Positions 26,711-35,857 are shown, numbered from the stretch's first letter. The stretch: 64,000 nt of DNA from Rhizobium sp. (GCA_019739215.1 JAHHDR010000032.1:1-64000), one strand, 5' to 3'. Translations and numbers: made by a program. The notes: generated by a model not told the origin, from the letters alone.

Positions 26711-27550
26711 TCAGACGGTCCGAACCGCCAGTGACTTGAAATCCTCGGTCTGCTTGCGGATCGCGGCTTCCGCCGGCAGGCGCTCCATCGAGCTTGCCCC
26801 ATAGAAGCCGTGGACGCCCTTTGCATGTTCGAGAATGAAGCGCGCATCCTCAGGCATCGAGATCGGCCCGCCGTGGCAGAGCACGATGACATCCTCGCGC
26901 ACCGAGCGTGCCGCCGCCGCGATAGCCTCGATCTCGCCGACGCAAGAATCAAGGGTCTTGGCCGAGGTCGCGCCGATCGATCCGCCGGTCGTCACGCCCA
27001 TATGGGCGACGATGATGTCGGCGCCGGCGCGGGTCATGGCGATGGCCTCGTCGCCGTTGAAGACGTAAGGCGTGGTCAGCAGGTCGAGCCTGTGCGCCTC
27101 GGCGATCATGTCGACTTCGAGGCTGTAGCTCATGCCGGTTTCCTCGAAGCTCTGGCGCATCTGGCCGTCGAAGAGCCCGATGGTCGGGAAATTCTGCACG
27201 CCGGAAAAGCCCATCGACTTCAGTTCGGCCAGGAAATGCGGCATCAGGATGAACGGGTCGGTGCCGTTGACGCCGGCGAGCACCGGCGTGTGCCGGACCA
27301 CCGGCAGAACCTCGACCGCCATCTCCTTGACGATCTGGTTGGCATTGCCATAGGCGAGAAGGCCGGCCGCCGAGCCACGCCCCGCCATGCGGTAGCGACC
27401 GGAATTGTAGATGATGATCAGGTCGATGCCGCCGGCCTCCTCGGCTTTGGCGGAGATGCCGGTGCCGGCGCCGCCGCCGACGATCGGCTTGCCCGATGCG
27501 ACCATGGCGTGAAATTTCTCGAGGATGGACTTGCGCGGAATGGCAGGCAT
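26711..27550 (-). CDS. phosphoenolpyruvate hydrolase family TIM-barrel protein (Tm-1 C-terminal half)
   Basis: A 279-residue PF09370 protein: [20 protein letters not shown] near residue 22, [16 protein letters not shown] near 45, [11 protein letters not shown] near 92 and [11 protein letters not shown] near 185. In plants this domain is the C-terminal half of Tm-1, the tomato protein that blocks tobamovirus replication; bacteria carry it beside the other half. Its biochemical function in bacteria is unproven, PEP hydrolase or carboxylase-like chemistry being only inferred. It starts 11 bases after the Tm-1 N-terminal-half gene. Confidence 0.9.
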   Translation of the reverse strand: MPAIPRKSILEKFHAMVASGKPIVGGGAGTGISAKAEEAGGIDLIIIYNSGRYRMAGRGSAAGLLAYGNANQIVKEMAVEVLPVVRHTPVLAGVNGTDPFILMPHFLAELKSMGFSGVQNFPTIGLFDGQMRQSFEETGMSYSLEVDMIAEAHRLDLLTTPYVFNGDEAIAMTRAGADIIVAHMGVTTGGSIGATSAKTLDSCVGEIEAIAAAARSVREDVIVLCHGGPISMPEDARFILEHAKGVHGFYGASSMERLPAEAAIRKQTEDFKSLAVRTV

Positions 27551-27561
27551 GATTGGCTTTC

Positions 27562-28758
27562 TCAGGTCTTGGCGATTTCGCGATAGGCTGCGACCAGCGC
27601 ATCGGCGAATTCGGGGTCGTTGATGTGGTGAGGCAGGCGGAGGATCCGCCTGTCGGAAGTTTGCTTGACGGTCTCTTCGAGGGCGGCAAACAAGGCCGCG
27701 TCGGCCTTCGGGTCGAAGAAGGCGCCGCCTTCGATATCGAGGGCCGATACGCCCTTTTCAGGAATGAGCAGCCGCACGGGTCCCTCGCAGAGGTTCAGCC
27801 GCCCGCCGATCCACCGGCCGAGCGCCTCGCATTCCACCGGCGTCGTGCGCATCAGCGTCACATTGGGATTGTGCTTGTAGAGCGTGCGCCTGGCATATCT
27901 GGCCGGCACGGTGTCGACCGCCCAGAAATTGACCATGTCGAGCGCGCCGACCGAGCAGACATAGGGCAGGCCGGTCCGGATGATCGCGCCGAAGCGATCC
28001 TCGGTGGCGGGCAGCACGCCGCCGAACAGCAGGTCGCAGACTTCCGTCGTCGTCACGTCGATCACGCCTTGCAGCATGCCGCTGTCGGCCAGCTTCTCCA
28101 TCGAGCGGCCGCCGGTGCCGGTGGCGTGGAACACCATGCAATCGTAGCGATCCGCGAGCTGCGCCATGACGCTCGTGACACAAGCCGTGGTGACGCCGAA
28201 CATGGTCAGGCCGATCGCGGGACGGGACTCCTGCTCGGTTGCCGGCCGGCTCGCCATCGCCGTGATGGCCGCCGCGGCATTGTCAAGGATTGTCCGGCTC
28301 AGCCGGTTCAGTCCGGCGAGGTCGGTCACCGACGGCATCATCATGATGTCGGAGACCCCGACATAAGGCGACACATCGCCCGAAGCCAGCGTCGAGACCA
28401 TGATCTTCGGCAGCCCGAGCGGCAGCTCCCGCATGCCGGACGTGACGATCGAGGTGCCGCCGCCGCCGCCGATCCCGACGATGGCACCGATATCGTCGCG
28501 CGAGAGAACGAACCGCCGGAATGCCTCGCCCATCGCCGCCACGGCCGTGCCGCGATCAACCGTCCCGAGCACGGCGTCGGCGCCGGCCGTGTGAAACGCC
28601 GCGACGTCGCTGGCCTCGATGTCGACGGGGATGGTCCGCGCACGTGTGCCGACATCGACCCGAACAGGTGTTCCGCCAGCCGCAGATATGCGGTCGGCCA
28701 GATGGGCAAGCTCCGCCCCCTTGGTATCGGCGGTGCCGACGACATAGATCCGCTTCAT
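27562..28758 (-). CDS. Tm-1-like ATP-binding domain protein (UPF0261)
   Basis: A 398-residue protein of the UPF0261/PF06792 family. It opens with [21 protein letters not shown]; a glycine-rich nucleotide-binding stretch ([21 protein letters not shown]) lies near residue 100 and [17 protein letters not shown] follows. This is the N-terminal domain of plant Tm-1. The gene order UPF0261 then PEP hydrolase copies the domain order of the plant fusion. GGGAGGGTGC precedes the ATG. It is the first gene of the operon, divergent from tetR. Confidence 0.92.
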   Translation of the reverse strand: MKRIYVVGTADTKGAELAHLADRISAAGGTPVRVDVGTRARTIPVDIEASDVAAFHTAGADAVLGTVDRGTAVAAMGEAFRRFVLSRDDIGAIVGIGGGGGTSIVTSGMRELPLGLPKIMVSTLASGDVSPYVGVSDIMMMPSVTDLAGLNRLSRTILDNAAAAITAMASRPATEQESRPAIGLTMFGVTTACVTSVMAQLADRYDCMVFHATGTGGRSMEKLADSGMLQGVIDVTTTEVCDLLFGGVLPATEDRFGAIIRTGLPYVCSVGALDMVNFWAVDTVPARYARRTLYKHNPNVTLMRTTPVECEALGRWIGGRLNLCEGPVRLLIPEKGVSALDIEGGAFFDPKADAALFAALEETVKQTSDRRILRLPHHINDPEFADALVAAYREIAKT

Positions 28759-28840
28759 GCACCCTCCCGCGCCCCCTGATGGCGGCGCATCCCGTTCCTC
28801 GACGGCTTTGCGGCTGGCTGTTCAGCCCTTGAATATTTTT

Positions 28841-28873
28841 GAGACTGGAGTATCATATCGATATGCTAGTCTC
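28841..28873. promoter_or_regulatory. putative TetR operator overlapping the tetR start codon
   Basis: GAGACT at 28841-28846 and AGTCTC at 28868-28873 form outer arms, with a perfect 12-base palindrome CATATCGATATG (28854-28865) inside. The start codon of the TetR gene is the last ATG of that palindrome. This placement suits autorepression and control of the divergent Tm-1 operon, whose start is 96 bases away. Confidence 0.5.
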
Positions 28874-29513
28874 AGGTCAACCAGTCGAAGCCACAGCCAG
28901 CGAGCGCGGCCCCAGGGCGCGGACGCGGCGGCTCATGCTGCAGGCGGCCATGGACCTGATGCAATCAGGCATTACGCCTTCCGTGACCGCGGTGGCGGAG
29001 GCGGCCGAGGTGTCGCGCGCCACGGCCTACCGCTACTTCCCGAGCCAGGCAGCGCTGGTGCAGGCCGTCGTCGACGAAGCACTCGGCCCGATCCTCGAAT
29101 GGCGATCTTCCGATCCCGATCCGAAAGCCCGGATCCGGGACCTGCTCGCCACGTCCATGCCGCGCATCGACCAGTTCGAGGCCACCTTCAAGGCGGCCCT
29201 CAAGCTCTCGCTCGACCAATGGGCGCAGCGCCAGGCGGGCACGCTCGGCAACGAGCCGCAATTCACCCGCGGCCACCGTATCGACCTTCTCAAGGATGTG
29301 ACCGCGCCCTTGCGCGATGAGGTCGGCTCCGCCCGACGGGAAAGGCTCGAGCAGGCACTGTCGCTGGTTTTCGGCGTCGAGGTCCTTGTCGTCCTGAAGG
29401 ACATCTGGGGTCTGTCCGCCAGCCAAGCCCAGACCGTTGCCGAATGGGCGGCCGTCGCACTCGTGGATGCAACACTCGCGGAAAGTCGCGCAGAAAAGGC
29501 CACAACTGGTTAG
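28863..29513 (+). CDS. TetR/AcrR family transcriptional regulator
   Basis: A 216-residue regulator. The N-terminal helix-turn-helix is ITPSVTAVAEAAEVSRATAYRYFPSQAAL near residues 35-65; the C-terminal ligand domain is helical. I chose the ATG at 28863, which has GGAG 13 bases upstream; a TTG at 28839 would add eight residues. It is divergent from the four-gene Tm-1/PEP-hydrolase/cupin/M24 operon and probably represses it. Its stop codon lies within a TGGTNNNACCA motif. Confidence 0.9.
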   Translation: MLVSGQPVEATASERGPRARTRRLMLQAAMDLMQSGITPSVTAVAEAAEVSRATAYRYFPSQAALVQAVVDEALGPILEWRSSDPDPKARIRDLLATSMPRIDQFEATFKAALKLSLDQWAQRQAGTLGNEPQFTRGHRIDLLKDVTAPLRDEVGSARRERLEQALSLVFGVEVLVVLKDIWGLSASQAQTVAEWAAVALVDATLAESRAEKATTG

Positions 29514-29517
29514 ACCA
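29507..29517. promoter_or_regulatory. TGGTNNNACCA operator-like site (site 1)
   Basis: AACTGGTTAGACCAATT (29504-29520) contains TGGT-TAG-ACCA and overlaps the tetR stop codon. It closely resembles the FadR-type GntR operator. It is one of five perfect or one-mismatch sites in two intergenic regions, and lies 326 bases before the sugar ABC operon. Confidence 0.45.
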
Positions 29518-29832
29518 ATTATTTGGTAACGCGATCGTGTCTCTGCCGTTGCGCTGTCGCACGGCAGGTCGTTTTGCCTCGTTGACGCCTTGAAAAGGCA
29601 TGAAATGCCGCTGGAAACGCAGTCTTTCCACCATCGCCGACAAGGTGCCCACCCTGTCTTGACTCACATCAATTTTGGTAATACCAGTTCAGGTCATGTG
29701 CAGTTTCCTGGCTCAGGTTCCGGGTTGTGCGGCGGATGGGAGTTCGCGGCAGACCATTAGGAGGTGGAGCGTTCGAGGCAGGCTTATATCCCGCGCTAGG
29801 CGGGTGGTGTGCATAACTGGGAGGAGAAAACT
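29514..29832. promoter_or_regulatory. 319-base promoter region of the sugar ABC operon, with TGGTAATACCA operator
   Basis: No gene is evident. TGGTAATACCA at 29676-29686 is a perfect palindrome with a three-base centre, of FadR/GntR type. A TTGACT hexamer at 29659-29664 lies just upstream and may be a -35 element, in which case the bound operator would block polymerase. GGGAGGAG at 29820-29827 is the ribosome site of the binding-protein gene. The regulator is probably the FCD protein at 37176-37868. Confidence 0.55.
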
Positions 29833-31143
29833 ATGCGCAAGGGAATTACCGGCCTGCTGGCCGGAATAGGCTTAATGCTCGCTGGCGGCACGTCCGTTCA
29901 CGCGCAGGAACTGACGATCTTCTGGGCCGAATGGGATCCCGCGAACTACCTGCAGGAACTCGTCAACGAGTACGAGAAGGAAACCGGCGTCAAGGTCACG
30001 GTGGAAACCACCCCCTGGGCGGACTTCCAGACCAAGGCCTTCACCGAATTCAATGCGAAGGGCTCGGCCTATGACATGGTCGTCGGCGACTCGCAGTGGA
30101 TCGGGGCGTCCTCGGAGGCGGGCCACTATGTCGACCTGACCGAGTTCTTCAACAAGCACAAGCTGACCGAGACGATGGCGCCGGCGACCATCAAGTACTA
30201 CTCGGAGTATCCGGCCAATTCCGGCAAATACTGGTCGATCCCGGCCGAAGGCGATGCTGTCGGCTGGTCCTATCGCAAGGACTGGTTCGAAGACCCCAAG
30301 GAAATGGAGGCCTTCAAGGCGAAATACGGCTATGATCTGGCCGTGCCAAAGACCTGGAAGGAACTGCGCGATATCGCCGAGTTCTTCCATCGTCCCGATG
30401 AAAAGCGCTACGGCGTGGCGATCTACACCGACAACTCCTATGACGGCCTTGTCATGGGCGTGGAGAACGCGATCTTCTCCTTCGGCGGCGAGCTCGGCGA
30501 CTACACCACGTACAAGGTCGACGGCATCATCAATTCCGAGCAGAACGTGAAGGCACTTGAAGCCTATCGCGAACTCTACGGCTTCACGCCTCCGGGCTGG
30601 GCCAAGTCGTTCTTCGTCGAAAACAACCAGGCGATCACCGAAAACCTGGCGGCGATGAGCATGAACTACTTCGCCTTCTTCCCGGCACTCGTGAACGAGG
30701 CCTCCAACCCCAACGCCAAGAACACCGGCTTCTTCGCCAATCCGGCCGGTCCTGGTGGTGCGCAGTTCGCCGCACTCGGCGGTCAGGGCATCTCGGTCGT
30801 CAACTATTCCGAGAACAAGGAAGAGTCGATGAAGTTCCTTGAGTGGTTCGTCAAGGACGAAGTGCAGAAGAAGTGGGCAGCGCTCGGTGGTTACACCTGC
30901 AACAAGGCAGTGCTGGAGTCTGCCGAATTCCAGAATGCCACGCCCTACAACAAGGCTTTCTATGAAACCATGTTCAAGGTGAAGGACTTCTGGGCGACCC
31001 CGGAATATGCCGAACTTCTGATCCAGATGAACCAGCGCGTCTACCCCTACATCACCGCTGGGGAAGGCACTGCCAAGGATGTCCTCGACTCCCTGGCCGG
31101 CGACTGGAATGAGACGTTCAAGAAGTACAACCGGTTCAAGTAA
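29833..31143 (+). CDS. sugar ABC transporter substrate-binding protein
   Basis: A 436-residue family-1 solute-binding protein. The signal peptide is MRKGITGLLAGIGLMLAGGT with cleavage after VHAQ. The mature region shows ELTIFWAEWDPANYLQELVNEYEKE, YDMVVGDSQWIGA and KYWSIPAEGDAVGWSYRKDW, the usual sugar-binding fold. GGGAGGAG precedes the ATG at 29833. It is first in a six-gene operon. The ligand is probably a sugar, polyol or sugar acid handled by the isomerase/dehydratase genes of the same inferred regulon. Confidence 0.92.
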   Translation: MRKGITGLLAGIGLMLAGGTSVHAQELTIFWAEWDPANYLQELVNEYEKETGVKVTVETTPWADFQTKAFTEFNAKGSAYDMVVGDSQWIGASSEAGHYVDLTEFFNKHKLTETMAPATIKYYSEYPANSGKYWSIPAEGDAVGWSYRKDWFEDPKEMEAFKAKYGYDLAVPKTWKELRDIAEFFHRPDEKRYGVAIYTDNSYDGLVMGVENAIFSFGGELGDYTTYKVDGIINSEQNVKALEAYRELYGFTPPGWAKSFFVENNQAITENLAAMSMNYFAFFPALVNEASNPNAKNTGFFANPAGPGGAQFAALGGQGISVVNYSENKEESMKFLEWFVKDEVQKKWAALGGYTCNKAVLESAEFQNATPYNKAFYETMFKVKDFWATPEYAELLIQMNQRVYPYITAGEGTAKDVLDSLAGDWNETFKKYNRFK

Positions 31144-31154
31144 GAACCCCTGGC

Positions 31155-31220
31155 GGAGGCGGAGACAATCCGCCTCCCATCGGGACCACGACCATGGGGC
31201 GCCGCGCTCGTTGCGGCGCC
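31155..31220 (+). promoter_or_regulatory. two tandem hairpins between binding-protein and permease genes
   Basis: The first hairpin pairs GGAGGCGGA (31155-31163) with TCCGCCTCC (31169-31177). The second pairs GGCGCCGC (31198-31205) with GCGGCGCC (31213-31220). There is no T-tract, so they are unlikely to end transcription fully. Hairpins in this position in ABC operons commonly shield the upstream mRNA from 3' decay and give more binding protein than permease. Confidence 0.6.
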
Positions 31221-31290
31221 AGCCGTCACCGATGTTCGCAGGTGTTGCGCCCCGCTGGCGACCTGCTCCGGCACTTGAAGGAATACCGCA

Positions 31291-32196
31291 TTGGCCACCA
31301 CCGTCATGACGTCGCTGGATACCGGGTCCCGCGCTGCCGCGCGAGGCATGAGCGATATCAAAATCCGCAATCTCTTCATCATTCCGACGATCCTGTTCCT
31401 GATCGTTTTCAACATTTTCCCGCTGATTTATTCGCTCGGCTACTCGTTCACCGATTTTCGCGCATCGTCCAATGCCCCGGCCAACTTCGTCGGGCTGCAG
31501 AACTATCGCGAACTGCTGAACGACCCCTTCATCTGGAACAATTTTGCCATCACCGCGAAATATGTCATCGTCTCGGTCGCAGGCCAGGTCTTCGTCGGCT
31601 TCGGCACCGCCATGCTGCTCAACCGCGACATCCCTTTCAAGGGGTTGCTGACCACGCTGTTGCTGCTGCCGATGATGCTGTCCATGGCCGTGGTCGGCCT
31701 GTTCTGGAAACTGCTCTACGACCCGTCATTCGGCATCATCAACTATGCGCTTGGGCTCGGCTCCTTCGAATGGCTCTCCAATCCCGACATGGCGCTCTAC
31801 GCCGTCGCCATCACCGACATCTGGATGTGGTCGCCCTTCGTGATGCTGCTGTCGCTTGCCGGCCTCTCGGCCGTGCCGAAGCATCTCTACGAGGCCGCCG
31901 CGATCGACCGGGCCGGCCCGTTCTACACCTTCTTCCGGATCACGCTGCCGCTGGTCGCGCCGATCCTGATGATCGCCATCATCTTCCGCACCATGGAAGC
32001 CTTCAAGACCTTCGACCTTGCCTACATCCTGACCAGCCAGCCGACGACCGAGGTCATCTCGATCCGGCTCTACAAGATGGCGTTCCAGGAATGGCAGACC
32101 GGCCTGTCCTGCGCGCTCGCCTATATCGTGCTGATCATGGTGCTCGCCATCACCAATATCTACGTGAAATATCTCAACAAGGTGAAGGAGCGCTGA
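31291..32196 (+). CDS. sugar ABC transporter permease, MalF/UgpA-type
   Basis: A 301-residue permease with six predicted membrane spans (first at LFIIPTILFLIVFNIFPLIYSL). The EAA loop reads YEAAAIDRAGPFYTFFRITLPLVAP near residue 210. I chose a TTG at 31291, which has GAAGGA eight bases upstream; ATGs at 31306 and 31348 are alternatives without a well-placed ribosome site. It follows the binding-protein gene after a 147-base gap with two hairpins. Confidence 0.9.
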   Translation: MATTVMTSLDTGSRAAARGMSDIKIRNLFIIPTILFLIVFNIFPLIYSLGYSFTDFRASSNAPANFVGLQNYRELLNDPFIWNNFAITAKYVIVSVAGQVFVGFGTAMLLNRDIPFKGLLTTLLLLPMMLSMAVVGLFWKLLYDPSFGIINYALGLGSFEWLSNPDMALYAVAITDIWMWSPFVMLLSLAGLSAVPKHLYEAAAIDRAGPFYTFFRITLPLVAPILMIAIIFRTMEAFKTFDLAYILTSQPTTEVISIRLYKMAFQEWQTGLSCALAYIVLIMVLAITNIYVKYLNKVKER

Positions 32197-32197
32197 G

Positions 32198-33157
32198 ATG
32201 GCCGCTGTCACGACCGGCTCCGAACGCGTATTGAACAAGGTGGCGATCGCCTCCGTGCTCATCATCACGCTGATCTTCCTCGCACCGATCTACTGGATCA
32301 CGTCAACGGCATTCAAGCCACGCAACCTGTCGACGACAATCCCGCCGACCGTGCTCTTCGAGCCGGAGGTGTCGCCCTTCGTCAAGCTCTTCACCAAGCG
32401 CTCGCAGCTTCGCACGCCGGCCACGCCGGAGGAATACGAGGCCGCCCCCTGGTGGGAGCGCCTGGTCTTCGACGGCGGCGAGAAGGTCGTCCGCTCCGGA
32501 CGGGGCGAAATACAGCTCTCGGGCTATCCGAGCCGCTTCCTGAACTCGCTGATCGTCGCCATCACCTCGACGGTCCTGGCCGTCGGCATGGGCACTTTCA
32601 CGGCCTACGGATTCTCGCGCTTCAAGGTCAAGGGCGAGGCAGACTGGCTCTTCTTCATCCTGTCGACACGCATGCTTCCGCCGGTGGTCGTCGCCATCCC
32701 GATGTTCCTGATGTATCGCGCGGTCGGACTCAACGACACCCACTGGGGCCTCATCATCCTCTACACCGCCTTCAACCTGTCCTTCTCGGTCTGGCTGATG
32801 AAGGGCTTCATCGACGAGATTCCGAAGGAATATGAGGAAGCGGCGCTGGTCGACGGCTATACCCGCATGCAGGCCTTCTTCAAGATCGTCATACCGGAAG
32901 CGGCGACCGGCATTGCGGCAACCGCCGTGTTCTGCTTCATCACCGCCTGGAACGAATATGCCTTCGCGCTGATCATGACCAACCGCCGCGCGCAGACCGC
33001 CCCGCCCTTCATTCCAAGCCAGGTCGGCTCGGGACTGCCTGACTGGACGGTCATTGCATCGGGCACCTTCCTCTTCCTGCTGCCCGTGGCGATCTTCACC
33101 TTCCTGCTCAGGAACCATCTCCTGCGCGGCATGAGCTTCGGAGCGATCCGCAAATGA
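32198..33157 (+). CDS. sugar ABC transporter permease, MalG/UgpE-type
   Basis: A 319-residue permease. The first membrane helix is ASVLIITLIFLAPIYWITSTAF and the EAA loop is YEEAALVDGYTRMQAFFKIVIPEAATG near residue 215. An unusual periplasmic stretch of ~70 residues (EPEVSPFVKLFTKRS through GGEKVVRSGRGE) separates helix 1 from helix 2, longer than in MalG. AAGGAG precedes the ATG; the previous stop is one base away. Confidence 0.92.
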   Translation: MAAVTTGSERVLNKVAIASVLIITLIFLAPIYWITSTAFKPRNLSTTIPPTVLFEPEVSPFVKLFTKRSQLRTPATPEEYEAAPWWERLVFDGGEKVVRSGRGEIQLSGYPSRFLNSLIVAITSTVLAVGMGTFTAYGFSRFKVKGEADWLFFILSTRMLPPVVVAIPMFLMYRAVGLNDTHWGLIILYTAFNLSFSVWLMKGFIDEIPKEYEEAALVDGYTRMQAFFKIVIPEAATGIAATAVFCFITAWNEYAFALIMTNRRAQTAPPFIPSQVGSGLPDWTVIASGTFLFLLPVAIFTFLLRNHLLRGMSFGAIRK

Positions 33158-33357
33158 GTTTCCGTGCGATCAACCAGAAATACCTCGAACCCGGCACCCA
33201 GATCCTGATGATCTTCGGCATCATCGCGCTCTGCCAACCGTGGAACTTCTTCCTCCATCGCTACGGATTGACTCTCACGCTGATCGGCCTCGTCGGCTTC
33301 ATGATCACGACCAAGATCCCGCGCGAAGAAAAAGCAGACGAGAACACAAGCACATGA
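33154..33357 (+). CDS. small two-helix membrane protein of the sugar ABC operon
   Basis: A 67-residue protein with two predicted membrane segments (ILMIFGIIALCQPWNFFLH and LTLTLIGLVGFMITTKI) and a short charged tail (PREEKADENTST). Its ATG overlaps the permease stop and its stop overlaps the ATPase start, both as ATGA, so it is strictly coupled. A small membrane gene at this point is also found in the rhizobial glycerol transporter set (glpU). Its role is unknown; stabilising the permease complex is a guess. Confidence 0.82.
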   Translation: MSFRAINQKYLEPGTQILMIFGIIALCQPWNFFLHRYGLTLTLIGLVGFMITTKIPREEKADENTST

Positions 33358-34463
33358 CACAGATCGAACTTCGCGGGATCGAAAAGTTCTTCGGTCCCGT
33401 CCAGGTCATCAAGAACCTCAATCTCGCCATCGCCGACAACGAGTTCATCGTGCTTCTCGGACAATCCGGCTGCGGCAAGACCACGACGCTGCGGGCGGTC
33501 GCCGGGCTCGAGACGATCGACGAGGGCGACATTCTCATCGACGGCGAACCGGTGCAGCACAAGAAGTGCTCGGACCGCGACATCGCCATGGTGTTCCAGT
33601 CATTCTCGCTCTATCCGCACATGACGGTCTTCGAGAACATCGCATTCCCGCTCCGGGCGACGCGCATGAGCAAATCCGATGTCGACACTGCGGTGCGCGA
33701 GATTGCCCGCGTGCTGCGGATCAGCGAAATGCTCGACCGCCGCCCCTCCGCCCTCTCCGGCGGCGACATGCAGCGCGTGGCGATCGGCCGGGCGCTGGTG
33801 CGGCGTCCCAAGGCCATGCTGATGGATGAACCGATCGGTGCGCTGGACGCCAAGCTGCGCGAGGAGATGCGGGCCGAGATCAAGCGCCTGCACATCAAGC
33901 AAGGCTCCACCACGATTTACGTCACCCATGACCAGGTCGAGGCCATGGCGCTCGCCGACCGCATCGTCATCATGCACGAAGGCATCCTGCAGCAGGTCGG
34001 CAGCCCGTCGGAGGTCTATTCCCGTCCGGCCAACACGTTCGTCGCGCAGTTCGTCGGCAGCCCGGTCATGAACATGGCGGACGCCAGCGTCGCCGACAGC
34101 GCCGGCCAAATCCGCATCGATATCGGCGGCGTCAATCAGGGCTTTGAATTCCCTGCCGCGCTGGGCGACAAGCTCTCGTCGGCGGGCGGCAAGAACGGCA
34201 GCCTGACGCTCGGCGTCAGACCCGAAGGCGTGCTCGTGTCGCGCGAGCAGCAGGAGGGCTTCATGCCCGTCGAGGCCCATATCATCGAGCCGCTCGGCTC
34301 GCATGACATCGTCGATCTCAAGGTCGGCGACACCATGCTGCGGGCACGCACCAAGAGCGGTTTCGTGCCGGGACCGGGCGAGCAGGTCTGGGCCCGGATC
34401 GATCCGGCCCAGGCGCATTTCTTCAACACGGCGACGGGCCTGTCGCTGGGGATCAGACTCTGA
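33354..34463 (+). CDS. sugar ABC transporter ATP-binding protein, MalK/UgpC-type (first)
   Basis: A 369-residue ATPase: Walker A GQSGCGKTT near residue 36, signature LSGGDMQRVAIGRAL near 133, Walker B LMDEPIGALD and the switch VTHDQ. The C-terminal TOBE region covers residues ~240-369. The signature has D-M in place of the usual Q-Q and the D-loop is IGALD rather than LSALD. The ATG overlaps the small membrane gene. It is followed at once by a second, non-identical ATPase gene. Confidence 0.92.
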   Translation: MTQIELRGIEKFFGPVQVIKNLNLAIADNEFIVLLGQSGCGKTTTLRAVAGLETIDEGDILIDGEPVQHKKCSDRDIAMVFQSFSLYPHMTVFENIAFPLRATRMSKSDVDTAVREIARVLRISEMLDRRPSALSGGDMQRVAIGRALVRRPKAMLMDEPIGALDAKLREEMRAEIKRLHIKQGSTTIYVTHDQVEAMALADRIVIMHEGILQQVGSPSEVYSRPANTFVAQFVGSPVMNMADASVADSAGQIRIDIGGVNQGFEFPAALGDKLSSAGGKNGSLTLGVRPEGVLVSREQQEGFMPVEAHIIEPLGSHDIVDLKVGDTMLRARTKSGFVPGPGEQVWARIDPAQAHFFNTATGLSLGIRL

Positions 34464-35539
34464 TGGCGCATATCCAACTCAAGGGCATCACCAAGACCTT
34501 CGGCAAGCACGCGGCGCTGAAGGATCTCGACCTCGACATCAAGGACGGCGAGTTCTTCGTCCTGCTCGGCCAGACGGGTGCGGGCAAGACGACAACGCTG
34601 CGCGTGGTCGCGGGCCTCGAAAAGCCGTCCGCCGGCCGCGTCATCATCGACGGCCAGGACATGACGGACTGGGGTGCTGCCGAGCGCGACGTGGCGCTGG
34701 TTTTGCAGCAATATTCGCTCTATCCGCGCTATACGGTCCGTGAGAACCTCGAATTTCCGCTGAAGTCGCCCAGCCGGCGCGTCGAAGCGGCGGAAATCAA
34801 GGAGCGGGTCGACCGCGTGGCGAAGACGCTGCGGATCGAGCACCTGCTCGACCGCAAGACCGACCGGCTGTCGGGTGGCGAGATGCAGCGCGTCTCGATC
34901 GGCCGCGCCATCGTGCGCAAGCCACGCGTGTTCCTGATGGACGAGCCGCTGTCCGCTCTCGACGCCAAGCTGCGCGAGGCGCTGCGCACCGAGCTCAAGA
35001 ACCTGCAGATGAACCTCGGCGCGACATTCCTGTTCGTCACCCATGACCAGATCGAAGCCATGTCCATGGGTGACAAGATCGGCGTGCTGAACAACGGGCA
35101 ACTCGTCCAGACCGGAACGCCGCAGGAGATCTACTCCAACCCGAAGAACACCTTCGTGGCCCGTTCCGTCGGTTCGCCGCCGATGAACCTGATCGACGGC
35201 AAACTTGCGGGCGGCGAGGCGATCATGCTCGAAGGCCTGAAGCTGCCGATCACATCCCCCGTCGGCGGCACGAGCGAAGGACGTTCACTGACCTTCGGCG
35301 TGCGTCCGGAAGACGTCGTCCTCGAGAGCGGCGCGCCCGCGGAGGCACGCGTTCACGATGTGGAGAACCATGGCGTCGAGAAGATCGTGACGCTCCGCAC
35401 GGGCGAGAAGCTGATCCACGCCACCGTCCCGGCCCAGGTTGAACTCAAGCTCGACGAGGCCGTTCGCTTCGGCTGGAATTCGGAGAAGGTCGTGGTATTC
35501 GACGGCAGCAGCGGCATCAGCCTTCGGCATGCGGGTTGA
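34463..35539 (+). CDS. sugar ABC transporter ATP-binding protein, MalK/UgpC-type (second)
   Basis: A 358-residue ATPase: Walker A GQTGAGKTT, signature LSGGEMQRVSIGRAI, Walker B LMDEPLSALD, switch VTHDQ and a C-terminal TOBE region. It overlaps the previous ATPase by one base (TGATG). Unlike a usual MalK homodimer, this transporter should use a heterodimer of the two ATPases. The two differ in the A-loop, Walker A and signature residues. Confidence 0.92.
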   Translation: MAHIQLKGITKTFGKHAALKDLDLDIKDGEFFVLLGQTGAGKTTTLRVVAGLEKPSAGRVIIDGQDMTDWGAAERDVALVLQQYSLYPRYTVRENLEFPLKSPSRRVEAAEIKERVDRVAKTLRIEHLLDRKTDRLSGGEMQRVSIGRAIVRKPRVFLMDEPLSALDAKLREALRTELKNLQMNLGATFLFVTHDQIEAMSMGDKIGVLNNGQLVQTGTPQEIYSNPKNTFVARSVGSPPMNLIDGKLAGGEAIMLEGLKLPITSPVGGTSEGRSLTFGVRPEDVVLESGAPAEARVHDVENHGVEKIVTLRTGEKLIHATVPAQVELKLDEAVRFGWNSEKVVVFDGSSGISLRHAG

Positions 35540-35620
35540 TGTCGATCAGGGGCACTCTGCCCAGATGTGAGCTCCTGAACCAAACACGCTGCCGGGCATT
35601 GTGGAACATTGGAGGCCACA

Positions 35621-35857
35621 ATGCCCAGGTTCTATTTTCATGTTCGCGATGGCGACGAACTTATCGAGGATCCAGAAGGCATAGAGATGCCCGGGAGTGA
35701 TGCCGCCGAAGCCGAAGCGACAACGGCCGCGCGCGAACTTCTCGCGGAACAGCTCAAATTCGGTTCTGCTCTCGACTCGCGAGCGTTCGAAATACTCGAC
35801 GAGAAGGGAGAGAAGGTACTCTCCCTGCCCTTCCGTTCGGTGCTTCGGCTAGACTGA
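35621..35857 (+). CDS. small hypothetical protein (DUF6894-like)
   Basis: A 78-residue acidic protein, MPRFYFHVRDGDELIEDPEG onward. The opening (FYFHVRDG, then a conserved DxEG) is common to small rhizobial proteins now grouped as DUF6894. GGAGGCCACA precedes the ATG. It has no membrane or secretion signal. Its end overlaps the end of the convergent small gene by nine bases. Function unknown. Confidence 0.75.
   Translation: MPRFYFHVRDGDELIEDPEGIEMPGSDAAEAEATTAARELLAEQLKFGSALDSRAFEILDEKGEKVLSLPFRSVLRLD

Noticed and set aside
29514..29830. Possible small RNA or riboswitch before the sugar ABC operon
   Set aside because: No conserved aptamer pattern or terminator-antiterminator pair was found; the operator palindrome explains the signal better.
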